Shown: piece by piece, positions 6,424-14,512 of the stretch
How the letters are laid out: each line of letters begins with the position of its first letter
Numbering within the stretch: position 1 is the first letter of the stretch
From: Clostridia bacterium
GTDB taxonomy: Bacteria; Bacillota; Clostridia; Oscillospirales; Acutalibacteraceae
Length of the DNA stretch: 59,981 nucleotides
Assembly: GCA_900755895.1 (NCBI GenBank)
Contig: CAAEIG010000159.1
Location: 1-59,981 of the forward strand
Direction: 5' to 3'
Position numbers and translations under genes: made by a program
The notes under the pieces: generated by a model
Database searches by the model: none
Told to the model about the DNA's origin: nothing
Seen by the model: the letters and a program-made list of their open reading frames with translations, nothing else

Positions 6424-6813
6424 TCAACCCTCCTTGGTCCCAGGGTTATGGCGGCAGGTGTCGGTCTCACTGTCATAGTCGCAGGGGCCGCTGCCGCTGT
6501 GCCGGCACTCATCGCAGAGCATCAGCCGTTTCCCGCAGTAGGGGCAGAAAGCCTTGAATCCATTGCAGTCCGTATCCCAGCCATGGATCTCAACCTCTGC
6601 CTCACAGTGAGGACAAATCTCGGTGACGATATAGGTACGCTCGCCAAGCTCAGGGTCCAGGGTGAAACCCTTGTGGCAGAAGCCGGTCAGGTCCGACAGA
6701 TAGTCGGAGATGGCGTCCTCATCGGTCAGCCCTTCCGGGAGCTCGATTTCGGTAGGCAAACCTTCCAGATCCTCAGGATCGTCCACATCCCAAACGATAT
6801 TGGTAGCCTTCAT
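6424..6813 (-). CDS. zinc-ribbon hypothetical protein (129 aa)
   Basis: Starts MKATNIVWDVDDPEDLEGLP with the ribosome site GAAAGGAGAAATCAAC. The acidic N-terminal half holds the phrase DEDAISDYLSDLTGFCHKGF. The C-terminal half has CPHC, CPYCG and CDEC pairs near residues 68-101, then two more cysteines, which fits two zinc ribbons. The same layout is common in accessory elements of gut Clostridia, where its role is not known. It is the middle gene of a three-gene minus-strand operon. Confidence 0.75.
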   Translation of the reverse strand: MKATNIVWDVDDPEDLEGLPTEIELPEGLTDEDAISDYLSDLTGFCHKGFTLDPELGERTYIVTEICPHCEAEVEIHGWDTDCNGFKAFCPYCGKRLMLCDECRHSGSGPCDYDSETDTCRHNPGTKEG

Positions 6814-6829
6814 GTTGATTTCTCCTTTC

Positions 6830-7423
6830 TCACTTTACATAAACTTCCACGAGGATGTAATCCTCTGGGCGCTCATGGATATCCCGCATCTGGCCGGGGT
6901 CCGGGAATACAGAGAAGTAGGCATACCCGCAGCCATTCTCCAGATAGGTGCCCCACTCAGAGTAGCTATGCCAGCTATTGTCCAGGGCGCGGGCAGCCTT
7001 CTGCAGGTCGTAGGTGTCCAGCGTGTCTTCCTTGAGTCCGGCGGGATCCATGCCAGGGGTATAGACCTTGGACAGGCTGTTCACAAGTCCGCGCTTGATG
7101 TCCGGCAGAATCCGGTCTACCTCGGCGATCAGCTTGTCCGGATCTTTGAAGCCCAAGGTGAACTGATCGACATCGAAGTCGCTGGTGTAGAGATAGCTCT
7201 CAGGGTCCGTGGCGTTGTCGTCAAACCCGGAGCTGACCGCATCCAGGATCTGACGGTACACAGCCTGGGGGACGATGCCGTCCTTCAACTGCTTCAGGTC
7301 CTCCTTGTCGAACCCAAACGCATCTACATCAAATAGTCCCTCCAAGTGCCCATTCTTGACCTCATACATCGAAGAGTCGTTGATATCGATATTAAGGGCT
7401 TTCCAGTTTGTAACAATCAGCAT
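6830..7423 (-). CDS. hypothetical protein (197 aa)
   Basis: Starts MLIVTNWKALNIDINDSSMY behind ATAAGGAGGAAATACA. It is acidic, with no cysteine cluster or membrane segment except a Tyr/Gly-rich C-terminal strand (CGYAYFSVFPDPGQ). It is the promoter-proximal gene of the minus operon 7423-6244. Its promoter at 7472-7501 and leader dyad at 7449-7462 are of the replicon type. Function unknown. Confidence 0.7.
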   Translation of the reverse strand: MLIVTNWKALNIDINDSSMYEVKNGHLEGLFDVDAFGFDKEDLKQLKDGIVPQAVYRQILDAVSSGFDDNATDPESYLYTSDFDVDQFTLGFKDPDKLIAEVDRILPDIKRGLVNSLSKVYTPGMDPAGLKEDTLDTYDLQKAARALDNSWHSYSEWGTYLENGCGYAYFSVFPDPGQMRDIHERPEDYILVEVYVK

Positions 7424-7471
7424 TGTATTTCCTCCTTATATTTTAGTCTCCAGAATGGGGGTACTGGTTAA

Positions 7472-7501
7472 ATAGTATGCGTACTGCTTGCAAACAATTC
7501 T
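7472..7501 (-). promoter_or_regulatory. sigma-type promoter (AGAATTG / CGCATACTAT)
   Basis: Minus strand: AGAATTGTTTG then CGCATACTAT, with 20 bases from block to block. The leader has CCCCCATTCTGGAG and then TATAAGGAGG. Confidence 0.75.
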
Positions 7502-7522
7502 GGAAGGGAGCGGTAGTGGTAC

Positions 7523-7622
7523 GAGTCTTTTTTAACGAAGAAATAAGTCACAGAAATTCCTGTTTGCTGATGGCTCTTGTCTCGGGCTGGCTCCGTTCCG
7601 GAGCCTATTTCGGGTCCGTAAG
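7523..7622 (-). repeat. intergenic structured repeat, copy C
   Basis: Read on the minus strand it starts TTACGGACCCGAAATAGG, has GGCTCCGGAACGGAGCC and ends TTTCTTCGTTAAAAAAGA. The tail lies about 20 bases before the promoter of the 7423 operon. Confidence 0.8.
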
Positions 7623-7806
7623 GCCTGCTGTTTTGCGCTATCCTGTCTGTCGTTTCCGACGATATGGCGGGTCTTTTGTTGTGTAAAACGGAGAATTGAC
7701 AGCGATTTTTGCGGTAAAATCCATGGTCTTGGGCAGACTACCTCCGGCGTCATTTTCTGGTAAAAATAGCGGCAATCCTATGGCCCGCAAGGGTTGTCCG
7801 CTGTCA

Positions 7807-7836
7807 AGAATTGTTCTCACTGGCTTTGCATAGGAT
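7807..7836 (+). promoter_or_regulatory. nrdD promoter P1 (AGAATTG / TGCATAGGAT)
   Basis: AGAATTGTTCT at 7807 and TGCATAGGAT at 7827-7836. The leader dyad CAATATTGGAGG follows at 7850-7860. Confidence 0.7.
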
Positions 7837-7858
7837 ATCACAGGCCTTCAATATTGGA

Positions 7859-7888
7859 GGAATTAAAAATATGCCGTGTGCATACTAT
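7859..7888 (+). promoter_or_regulatory. nrdD promoter P2 (GGAATTA / TGCATACTAT)
   Basis: GGAAT at 7859 and TGCATACTAT at 7879-7888 give the exact 20-base offset. It sits 52 bases downstream of P1, inside the P1 leader. Confidence 0.5.
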
Positions 7889-7909
7889 CAAGTCGTACAT
7901 TTTGTATGA
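7871..7909 (+). promoter_or_regulatory. possible 12-residue leader peptide upstream of nrdD
   Basis: ATG behind TTGGAGGAATTAAAAAT opens MPCAYYQVVHFV and stops at TGA. A stem CAGCC/GGCTG follows at about 7946-7966 before the nrdD ribosome site. It may regulate nrdD translation or transcription, or be a chance ORF overlapping P2. Confidence 0.3.
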
Positions 7910-7989
7910 TGTGGAAACATCAAATACAAGATGTAGGGCGGGCAGCCATGCGCACGGCTGGCTGTACTAATTTTTGAGGAGGTAAATCT

Positions 7990-10110
7990 ATGAAAATCAA
8001 AAAGCGCAATGGCTCCATTGTGGAGTTCAACAAGGACAAGATTGCGTCTGCCATCGCCAAGGCATTCAATGCTGAGACTGGCGCCGCCGACCCGATCACG
8101 GTGAATTACCTGGCCGAGCAGGTGGTGAAGAAGGTCCCGGCCCGCGGCGCGACGGTGGAGGGTGTGCAGGACCTGGTGGTTCGGACCATCCAGGAGGCTG
8201 GCTACTATGATGTGGCGACCGCCTACACGGTGTACCGCTACAAGCGAGAGCTGGCCCGGAAGTCCAACACCACCGACGAGTCCATCCTGTCCCTGCTCCG
8301 GAACGAGAACAAGGAACTTGCAGAGGAGAATTCCAACAAGAGCACCCGTATCGCCTCTACCCAGCGAGACTACATCGCCGGCGAGGTAAGCCGGGACCTG
8401 ACCCGGCGTATCCTGTTGCCCGAGAAGATCTCCAAGGCCCACGATGAGGGCATCCTGCACTTCCACGATGCCGACTATTTTATCCAGCCCATATTCAACT
8501 GTTGTCTCATCAATATCGGTGACATGCTGGACAATGGCACTGTGATGAATGACAAGCTCATCGAGAGCCCCAAGAGCTTCCAGGTTGCCTGCACGGTCAC
8601 GACCCAGATCATTGCCTGTATCGCCTCAAACCAGTATGGTGGACAGAGCGTTGACTTGGTTCATTTGGGCAAGTACCTGCGCAAGAGCCGGGACAAGTTT
8701 GCCCGCCGGATTGCGAGCGAGTGCCCGGAGCTGAGTGCTGATGAACAGGAGAAAATTGTCAAGATGCAGCTTCGTGAGGAGCTGAAGGCCGGAATCCAGA
8801 CAATCCAGTATCAGATCAACACCTTGATGACGACTAACGGTCAATCGCCTTTTGTGACTCTGTTCCTCTATCTGAGGGCCGATGACCCTTACATTGAGGA
8901 GAACGCGATGATCATCGAGGAGGTTCTTCGGCAGCGGCTGGAGGGCATCAAGAACGAGGCCGGTGTGTACATCACGCCTGCCTTCCCCAAGCTGGTCTAT
9001 GTCCTGGATGAGCACAACTGCCTAAAGGGCGGGAAGTACGACTACCTGACTAAGCTGGCTGTCAAGTGCTCCGCCAAGCGTATGTATCCCGACTACATCT
9101 CCGCCAAGAAGATGCGGGAGAATTACCAGGGCAATGTCTTCAGCCCCATGGGGTGTAGATCCTTCCTGGCCCCCTGGAAAGATGAGCATGGCAACTACAA
9201 ATTTGAAGGACGGTTCAACCAAGGGGTTGTCTCCATCAATCTGCCCCAGATCGGCATCCTTGCCGCAGGCGATGAGGAGAAGTTCTGGTCTCTGCTGGAC
9301 GAGCGTCTGGAGCTCTGCTTCGAGGCCCTGATGTGCCGGCACAACGCCCTGAAGAAGGTCACTTCAGACTGCAGCCCGCTGCACTGGCAGTATGGCGCCA
9401 TTGCCCGTCTGGGCAAGGGGGAGTCCATTGAGCCGCTGCTCTATGGTGGCTACTCCTCCATCTCTCTGGGCTACATTGGCCTCTATGAGACCACCAAGCT
9501 CATGAAGGGCGTCAGCCACACAGATCCTGTGGGCACGGAGTTTGCCATGCGGGTGATGAAGCGGCTGCGGAAGGCCTGCGACGACTGGAAGGCCGAGACC
9601 AACATCGGGTTTGCCCTCTACGGCACCCCGGCTGAGTCTCTCTGCTACCGATTCGCCCGCATCGACCGTGAGCGGTTCGGTGACATCCCTGATGTCACCG
9701 ACAAGGGCTACTACACGAACAGCTACCATGTAGATGTTCGGGAGCACATCGATGCGTTCTCCAAGTTGACCTTCGAGAACCAGTTCCAGCCCATCTCCAG
9801 CGGCGGCTGCATCTCCTATGCGGAGATCCCCAATATGGGTAAGAACCTGGAGGCCCTGGAGGAGGTCGTGAAGTTCATTTACGACAACATCCAGTACGCC
9901 GAGTTCAACACCAAGAGCGACTACTGCCACATCTGCGGTTTCGATGGCGAGATCATCATCAATGATGACGGCGAGTGGGAATGCCCAGTTTGCCACAATA
10001 AGGACCAGCGGAAGATGAATGTCGTCCGCCGAACCTGCGGCTACCTGGGCGAGAAGTTCTGGAATGTGGGCAAGACCAAGGAGATCAAGGCACGCGTCAC
10101 CCACCTGTAA
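7990..10110 (+). CDS. nrdD: anaerobic (class III) ribonucleoside-triphosphate reductase
   Basis: A 706-residue protein, full length for the family. It reduces ribonucleoside triphosphates to deoxy forms in the absence of oxygen, using a glycyl radical. Residues 1-90 are an ATP-cone allosteric domain (IKKRNGSIVEFNKDKIASAI). The C-terminal region has the zinc site CHICG and CPVC (about 648-680) and the glycyl-radical motif RRTCGYLG near residues 690-697. Start at ATG behind GAGGAGGTAAATCT. NrdG, its activase, follows 64 bases later. Two tandem replicon-type promoters lie upstream. On a mobile replicon it would raise dNTP supply for replication, as in large phages and plasmids of anaerobes. Confidence 0.97.
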   Translation: MKIKKRNGSIVEFNKDKIASAIAKAFNAETGAADPITVNYLAEQVVKKVPARGATVEGVQDLVVRTIQEAGYYDVATAYTVYRYKRELARKSNTTDESILSLLRNENKELAEENSNKSTRIASTQRDYIAGEVSRDLTRRILLPEKISKAHDEGILHFHDADYFIQPIFNCCLINIGDMLDNGTVMNDKLIESPKSFQVACTVTTQIIACIASNQYGGQSVDLVHLGKYLRKSRDKFARRIASECPELSADEQEKIVKMQLREELKAGIQTIQYQINTLMTTNGQSPFVTLFLYLRADDPYIEENAMIIEEVLRQRLEGIKNEAGVYITPAFPKLVYVLDEHNCLKGGKYDYLTKLAVKCSAKRMYPDYISAKKMRENYQGNVFSPMGCRSFLAPWKDEHGNYKFEGRFNQGVVSINLPQIGILAAGDEEKFWSLLDERLELCFEALMCRHNALKKVTSDCSPLHWQYGAIARLGKGESIEPLLYGGYSSISLGYIGLYETTKLMKGVSHTDPVGTEFAMRVMKRLRKACDDWKAETNIGFALYGTPAESLCYRFARIDRERFGDIPDVTDKGYYTNSYHVDVREHIDAFSKLTFENQFQPISSGGCISYAEIPNMGKNLEALEEVVKFIYDNIQYAEFNTKSDYCHICGFDGEIIINDDGEWECPVCHNKDQRKMNVVRRTCGYLGEKFWNVGKTKEIKARVTHL

Positions 10111-10174
10111 GGAGATCAACAAACCGAACAATGGGGCACCGTAAGGGGCCCCATCTATAAGGAGGAAGTTATAT

Positions 10175-10690
10175 ATGTATTATGCTGACATCAAAAATGT
10201 GGATGTGGCCAACGGGCCTGGGGTCCGCGTGTCCCTGTTTGTCTCCGGTTGTACCCATCGCTGCAAGGATTGCTTCAATCCTGAGTCCTGGGACTTCAGC
10301 TATGGCAAGCCCTTCGATGAGGAGGCGTCCGCCAAGCTGATGGCTCTTCTGGAGCCCTGCTATGTGCGCGGCCTGTCCCTGCTGGGCGGCGAGCCATTTG
10401 CCCCGGAGAACCAGGCGGCTGTCCTAGCCTTTGTCCGTCAGGTGCGGGAGGAGTTCCCCCTGAAGGATATCTGGTGCTGGACCGGGTACCTCTATGAGGA
10501 CCTGGCCGCCGGCAAGGTCGGCGAGCACAGCCGCGAGCTGTTGACTCAGCTCGATGTCCTGGTGGACGGTCCCTTCATCCTGGAGCAGAAGGACATCACC
10601 CTTCGGTTCCGCGGCTCCGCCAACCAGCGGGTGCTGAATGCTCAGGCATCCATCACCGCTGGTGAGCCCGTGCTCATGCTCGGGTACTAA
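10175..10690 (+). CDS. nrdG: anaerobic ribonucleotide reductase activating protein (radical SAM)
   Basis: A 171-residue radical S-adenosylmethionine enzyme that makes the glycyl radical on NrdD. The cluster motif CTHRCKDC lies at residues 26-33, followed by the family phrase NPESWDF. GGEPF at about 72-76 is the SAM-binding GGE motif. Start at ATG behind AAGGAGGAAGTTATAT. It is co-transcribed with nrdD. A GC-rich stem (GGGGCACC... GGGGCCCC, 10132-10154) between the two genes could tune the ratio of the two proteins. A terminator follows its stop. Confidence 0.95.
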   Translation: MYYADIKNVDVANGPGVRVSLFVSGCTHRCKDCFNPESWDFSYGKPFDEEASAKLMALLEPCYVRGLSLLGGEPFAPENQAAVLAFVRQVREEFPLKDIWCWTGYLYEDLAAGKVGEHSRELLTQLDVLVDGPFILEQKDITLRFRGSANQRVLNAQASITAGEPVLMLGY

Positions 10691-10697
10691 CCGCAAA

Positions 10698-10737
10698 AAC
10701 TCCCTCGTCCGTTCACGGATGGGGGAGTTCCTTTTTA
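10698..10737 (+). terminator. terminator of nrdDG
   Basis: The outer arms AACTCCC and GGGAGTT with an inner CGTCCG/CGGATG stem are followed by CCTTTTTATTT. Confidence 0.8.
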
Positions 10738-10758
10738 TTTGGAGAAAGAGGGGAGAAG

Positions 10759-10853
10759 CATCTTTTTTACCGAAGAAATGTGGTAGGGAATCCTTGGCTG
10801 CCACAGGCCGTTGCCACAGCCGGTTCCCTCCATGAACCTATGTTAGGTCCATG
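10759..10853 (-). repeat. intergenic structured repeat, copy D
   Basis: Minus strand: CATGGACCTAACATAGG, hairpin GGTTCATGGAGGGAACC, tail TTTCTTCGGTAAAAAAGA. It is head-to-head with copy E, 30 bases apart, between the convergent ends of nrdG and the primase-like gene. Confidence 0.8.
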
Positions 10854-10884
10854 GGATTTCGTTGTAGTTGCAAACAAGCAGGTC

Positions 10885-10979
10885 TCACGGACCCGGTATA
10901 GGCTCTGAAAGAGCCGGTGCAAACGATAGAAATTGGCAGGGCAAAATGCCCCACCAGCTTTTCTTCGTTAGAAAAGAAG
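10885..10979 (+). repeat. intergenic structured repeat, copy E
   Basis: TCACGGACCCGGTATAGG, shortened hairpin GGCTCTGAAAGAGCC (two changed positions that still pair), tail TTTTCTTCGTTAGAAAAGA. The spacer between D and E contains TTGTAGTTGCAAACAA. Confidence 0.8.
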
Positions 10980-10991
10980 CCGCCGTACAGG

Positions 10992-11030
10992 TAAAAAGAA
11001 ATGAGGGCTCCCACATGTGGAGCCCTCGTT
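10992..11030 (-). terminator. terminator of the primase-like gene
   Basis: Minus strand: GAGGGCTCC and GGAGCCCTC are followed by ATTTCTTTTTAC. Confidence 0.8.
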
Positions 11031-11033
11031 CTT

Positions 11034-12383
11034 TCATATGCAGCGCGTTGCAGGAATAGCAGGCGACAATCCAAGAACTTCGTCCATGTACTGGTCAGCA
11101 GGGAGGAGCTTTACTCTCCCATACAGTCCTGCGTTGCACAGGTCGTCAATGCCCTTACCATCATTGATGTCCCAGGTCATATATAGGACCTCGTAGCCGT
11201 GGTTCATCAGGGCCTTACCCAGGGACGCCGATGCTCTGGCTACGGCCGAATTGATAGCCGCATCCGCATCAAAAGCAATGGTCACCGGACCTTTTGCCTT
11301 CATGTGCTCAAGCATTGGCAGGACATCCTTCCAGTTGCCCACACCACGGACATTCAGAACCATGTAGCCGCGCCTAGCCAGATGAAGGGCCTTAAATTTA
11401 CCCTCAGTTACTGCATACCCCTTGAACCTCTTAGATCTCTTCGAATAGATGCTCGGAACAACATCCACAAGGGTGTTCAGCTTAGTACCCATGGAACACC
11501 GCTCAGGCTCCCGGTCACAGATGGAGCCAGAGGAGAATCCAATATACCGGGCGACATTCTTCACATTCGGGTCCTGGCTCTCAAATTCATCCTTCACTCG
11601 CATTTCTATCCCATTGATGAGACCCTCAGGGGAGTGGAGCAGGATACCAAGGGCATTCTGCCTGGTGATAAAGCTCACAGCATTTTCCTCCTCATCCCAG
11701 TAAAAGCCAGGCGTACCCAGCAGCCGGTAGTAGAGCCGGTTTTCACCCTTGTAGGTGTCATGGATCCTAAGGCGTTCAACAAACTCGACCCAGAACAGCT
11801 CGTCGCCGGCAGCTGGCATCCGGAAGAAATAGTTCGTGTCCCCAGGGGACAGTCCCCGTTTCTTCATCAGCATCTGCCGTTCCCCAGGGGTGAGGGGGGA
11901 GGCCTCGGCGAACGACTTGTAGATCAGATGCTGCTCCTCAGAGGTGACAGCCCCATGGTTGGTGAATAGGGCCTTTTCGGAAGATTCCTCTTCTTTGACG
12001 GACGGCGGCTTAGGAACCCTGACCTTTCGCCGGGTCCGCAGGGATCCAGGTACCGGGGAAGAGGGCTCTGCCACCACATCGTTGCGGTGGGCATACATGT
12101 AGTCGACCGCCTCCAGAAAGTTCCAACCGCGGGACTTCATCAGAAGGCTGATGACACCCTGACCGCTCTCGCCGCAGGCAAAGCACTTCCATACTCCAGT
12201 CTTTGGGTTGAAGACAAAGCTGCCAACAGACTTGTCGTTGTGGAATGGACACAGTGCCAGCAGCCCGTGGACATCCTTGTAAAAACGGATCTCTGGAACA
12301 GCGATGGCCAGCTGCTGCGGATACGGGATCATGCTCAGATCCTGCATTTTCTGATATGAGTTCGGCGTTGTTGTGTAACCCAT
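11034..12383 (-). CDS. CHC2 zinc-finger/Toprim primase-like protein
   Basis: A 449-residue protein. Residues about 35-75 hold a DnaG-type CHC2 zinc finger: CPFHNDKSVGSF, then KCFAC. The C-terminal third has a Toprim-like fold: VTEGKFKALHLARRG, then TIAFDADAA and a final KGIDDLC, of the kind seen in DUF3854 primase domains. The usual DnaG RNA-polymerase core between them is replaced by an unfamiliar 200-residue segment. It probably makes primers for replication of the replicon. The start is ATG 12383 (MGYTTTPNSYQKM) behind AATAGGAGGTATCGAAAAT; the open frame runs farther upstream but crosses the promoter. It is monocistronic. Promoter 12437-12466, leader dyad CCAATTTTGGAG. Confidence 0.85.
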   Translation of the reverse strand: MGYTTTPNSYQKMQDLSMIPYPQQLAIAVPEIRFYKDVHGLLALCPFHNDKSVGSFVFNPKTGVWKCFACGESGQGVISLLMKSRGWNFLEAVDYMYAHRNDVVAEPSSPVPGSLRTRRKVRVPKPPSVKEEESSEKALFTNHGAVTSEEQHLIYKSFAEASPLTPGERQMLMKKRGLSPGDTNYFFRMPAAGDELFWVEFVERLRIHDTYKGENRLYYRLLGTPGFYWDEEENAVSFITRQNALGILLHSPEGLINGIEMRVKDEFESQDPNVKNVARYIGFSSGSICDREPERCSMGTKLNTLVDVVPSIYSKRSKRFKGYAVTEGKFKALHLARRGYMVLNVRGVGNWKDVLPMLEHMKAKGPVTIAFDADAAINSAVARASASLGKALMNHGYEVLYMTWDINDGKGIDDLCNAGLYGRVKLLPADQYMDEVLGLSPAIPATRCI

Positions 12384-12436
12384 ATTTTCGATACCTCCTA
12401 TTGTGAAATGTAATCTCCAAAATTGGCCACTAAGTA

Positions 12437-12466
12437 ATTCTATGCACGAATGCGAAAATCCATTAT
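12437..12466 (-). promoter_or_regulatory. sigma-type promoter (TGCATAGAAT) of the primase-like gene
   Basis: Minus strand: ATAATGGATTTTC, then TGCATAGAAT at the standard offset, then CCAATTTTGGAG. Confidence 0.7.
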
Positions 12467-12495
12467 TGCGGCTGGAAGGCCAGCTGGTGTATAAT
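12466..12495 (+). promoter_or_regulatory. sigma-A-like promoter (TTGCGG / TATAAT) of the 12607 gene
   Basis: TTGCGG at 12466 and TGTATAAT ending at 12495, 18-base spacer, with the extended-10 TG. It does not match the replicon promoter class and abuts the divergent minus promoter. Confidence 0.55.
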
Positions 12496-12606
12496 GGACA
12501 AACAAAAATCTCAGGAGAGCTCCTGGTGCAACTCAGCAAAATAAAGTTTTTGTTGACCTCAGTGGACGCCAAATCGGAGATTTCAGGGATTTTGGGAGGA
12601 ATCATC

Positions 12607-13323
12607 ATGTACATCTGGCTGGACCGCGCACTGGAATATTTCTCGTATTTGCCGCGAAACGAACCAAAACTGCAGCTATGGCATGATTTTCTGCTGTGGT
12701 CGGCCAGCCAAGTCTGCGAGCCGCTGAACCGCGACCTGCAGATCCGGATTATTGCCCGCTACGGCGGCGATATTCGGACCTTGTTTATGGGCGCCTACCG
12801 GGCTATCACTGCCGGCGTTGCCGAAGATCCAGCCCAGAATGTCCTGCTGCACCTGGCTGTGGAATTTGGCGTTGCCTGCCCGTCTCCGGCCCAATATGCC
12901 GGCGAGACGATCGATCAGCTCTTTGTGCAGCGCGTCATGGATCTCACCGATAAGTCCGACCCGGATGTGGCCCTCGCTGCTGCCGATGGCATCACCATCC
13001 ACCTGGCAAACTGCGACAAGGACTATGGATCCTCCATGATTGCCATGGCAAATGTTGTCCGGAACCGGTTCCGGGACAACTACCAGGAAAAGGCAATTTT
13101 TGTCAGTGGCGGCGATGGTAACGAGTACAGCTATCTGGCGCCATTTATCCAGTTGGCCATTATGGGAATGCCCTGCTATGCTTCTCCGGATGGGCCGATC
13201 CTCTGCGGAGACCAGCAGGCGCTGTTTGCTCCGCAATCGGCGTTCTGCTCTGCAGAGTTTTTTTCCTCATATTGGACAAAGGTGCGCAGAGCCGAGCTGT
13301 GGCGGATGAATCGAAGAATGTAG
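12607..13323 (+). CDS. hypothetical protein (238 aa)
   Basis: Starts MYIWLDRALEYFSYLPRN behind GGGAGGAATCATC. The middle phrase VFVSGGDGNEYSYLAPF... and regular helices (SMIAMANVVRNRFRDNYQEK) suggest a globular soluble protein. No cofactor or metal motif was recognised. It is unusual here because its promoter looks like housekeeping sigma-A with a 110-base leader containing CAGGAGAGCTCCTG. It may therefore be made independently of the replicon sigma factor, for example early after transfer. Function unknown. Confidence 0.65.
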   Translation: MYIWLDRALEYFSYLPRNEPKLQLWHDFLLWSASQVCEPLNRDLQIRIIARYGGDIRTLFMGAYRAITAGVAEDPAQNVLLHLAVEFGVACPSPAQYAGETIDQLFVQRVMDLTDKSDPDVALAAADGITIHLANCDKDYGSSMIAMANVVRNRFRDNYQEKAIFVSGGDGNEYSYLAPFIQLAIMGMPCYASPDGPILCGDQQALFAPQSAFCSAEFFSSYWTKVRRAELWRMNRRM

Positions 13324-13382
13324 TTCTCGGCCAAACGGAGGAAATATTCTGGCGCTTTTTCTTTGTTAAAGAAAGATTTTTA

Positions 13383-13415
13383 CAAAAACTTGGCCCCCAC
13401 CCATCGGTGGAGGCC
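13383..13415 (-). terminator. terminator of the secreted nuclease gene
   Basis: Minus strand: GGCCTCCACC and GGTGGGGGCC are followed by AAGTTTTTG. Confidence 0.75.
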
Positions 13416-13426
13416 ATTTGTACTGA

Positions 13427-14395
13427 TCAAGGATTGCACGCCTTGCAGGGCGAATATCCCTGCGCAATCAGCTCATCCCTTGCTCCATTAAACTCCTGCC
13501 GGTTGCGTTCGCTGATATCAGCGGCATTGGCACAGTCGGGGCTGTGGAACTTCTTGGAATTGGTGTTCAGGACATAGTCTTTCCCAACAGACTCCGTAGC
13601 CGGCTCCCCTGCTCCATCCACGCCAACCGTTTCATCCAGCCAGGAATCTCCGGTGGCATAGTCGATCGCTACGCCAGGCTGGGCGTTGTAGGCAAAGATA
13701 TTAAAGCAGATGGCCTCGCCTTCATCCTCCACACTGTAGCCCTCCATCTGAACGCCGGACGCCACTAGGTCGTTGCTGTCATAGATGGGCGTCACGCGGT
13801 ACAGAACATGGTTGTTGGTCTCTTGGACATAGTCGGCAACCATATTCTCGAAGGGCAGCATCCCCTGGATGTTCAGATAGCGGGTGCCGGTGATGAGGTT
13901 GCGCTCATTGGCATTCTCCCCAGCCAGCTGGAAGCCAATCAGGTGACAGCGGTTGTACAAATATCCGCCGTCCACCAACCCGCCGTAGTCCTTGTTCACC
14001 CAGCCAGAGGGCTTGACCTCGCTGATCGACTGGCGGGGCTCGGTGGGCATCAGCTCCTGGCAGATGTTTGCATACGCCACGCCGCAGCGGCCCAATTCAT
14101 CCAGTTCCGCATAGGTCTCGAACGGCTCGGTCGTGATGTCATCCGGGCCAAACTCCGGGATATTTTTGTTGAGCTCGATCCAGGGGGTGTCCGCGTGGAA
14201 AACAAGCTCTCCCAGATACTCCTCCACGGCAGGCTCGACTGCCGGGCTGATGTCCGGCTGCACGCTGGAGCCAGTAAACATCTCAACCTGTCGCCGCCCC
14301 TCATCACCGGAACAGCCGGTAATGCAGAAGATATTCAGAAGGATGAATGCCGCTACAGCCAACGCCGTAATGTTCCGAAGTTTCTTTTGCCTCAT
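13427..14395 (-). CDS. lipoprotein DNA/RNA non-specific endonuclease (EndA-like)
   Basis: A 322-residue secreted nuclease. Residues 1-28 are a lipoprotein signal with the lipobox ITGC. The beta-beta-alpha-metal core has YNRCHLIGFQLAGENANERN, where His is the general base and the second Asn binds the metal, then LITGTRYLN. The usual DRGH is NRCH here, as in many Firmicutes EndA relatives. The last 45 residues (VLNTNSKKFHSPDC... CKAC) form an Ada-like Cys/His metal site often fused to such proteins. It cuts extracellular or incoming DNA or RNA at the cell surface. Start at ATG 14395 behind CGAAAGGAGAAAACAAAA. Leader hairpin GGCGCATTCGCGCC lies between dyad and ribosome site. Monocistronic. Confidence 0.88.
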   Translation of the reverse strand: MRQKKLRNITALAVAAFILLNIFCITGCSGDEGRRQVEMFTGSSVQPDISPAVEPAVEEYLGELVFHADTPWIELNKNIPEFGPDDITTEPFETYAELDELGRCGVAYANICQELMPTEPRQSISEVKPSGWVNKDYGGLVDGGYLYNRCHLIGFQLAGENANERNLITGTRYLNIQGMLPFENMVADYVQETNNHVLYRVTPIYDSNDLVASGVQMEGYSVEDEGEAICFNIFAYNAQPGVAIDYATGDSWLDETVGVDGAGEPATESVGKDYVLNTNSKKFHSPDCANAADISERNRQEFNGARDELIAQGYSPCKACNP

Positions 14396-14474
14396 TTTTG
14401 TTTTCTCCTTTCGGCGCGAATGCGCCATTTAATTTTCAGCCTCTTGATTTAGCTCCCAAATTGGCTGATGCTGA

Positions 14475-14504
14475 ATACTATGCCATTTGCCAGAGACCCA
14501 TTCC
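14475..14504 (-). promoter_or_regulatory. sigma-type promoter (GGAATGG / GGCATAGTAT)
   Basis: Minus strand: GGAATGGGTC, then GGCATAGTAT 20 bases on, then CCAATTTGGGAG. It is face to face with the promoter at 14513. Confidence 0.75.
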
Positions 14505-14512
14505 ATCGGCGC

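Noticed and set aside
11199..11969. Long plus-strand ORF opposite the primase-like gene
   Set aside because: It is the antisense shadow of a gene with recognisable zinc-finger and Toprim motifs, a promoter and a terminator. The same holds for 21354-22934 and 23595-24782 plus and 26371-27735 minus.
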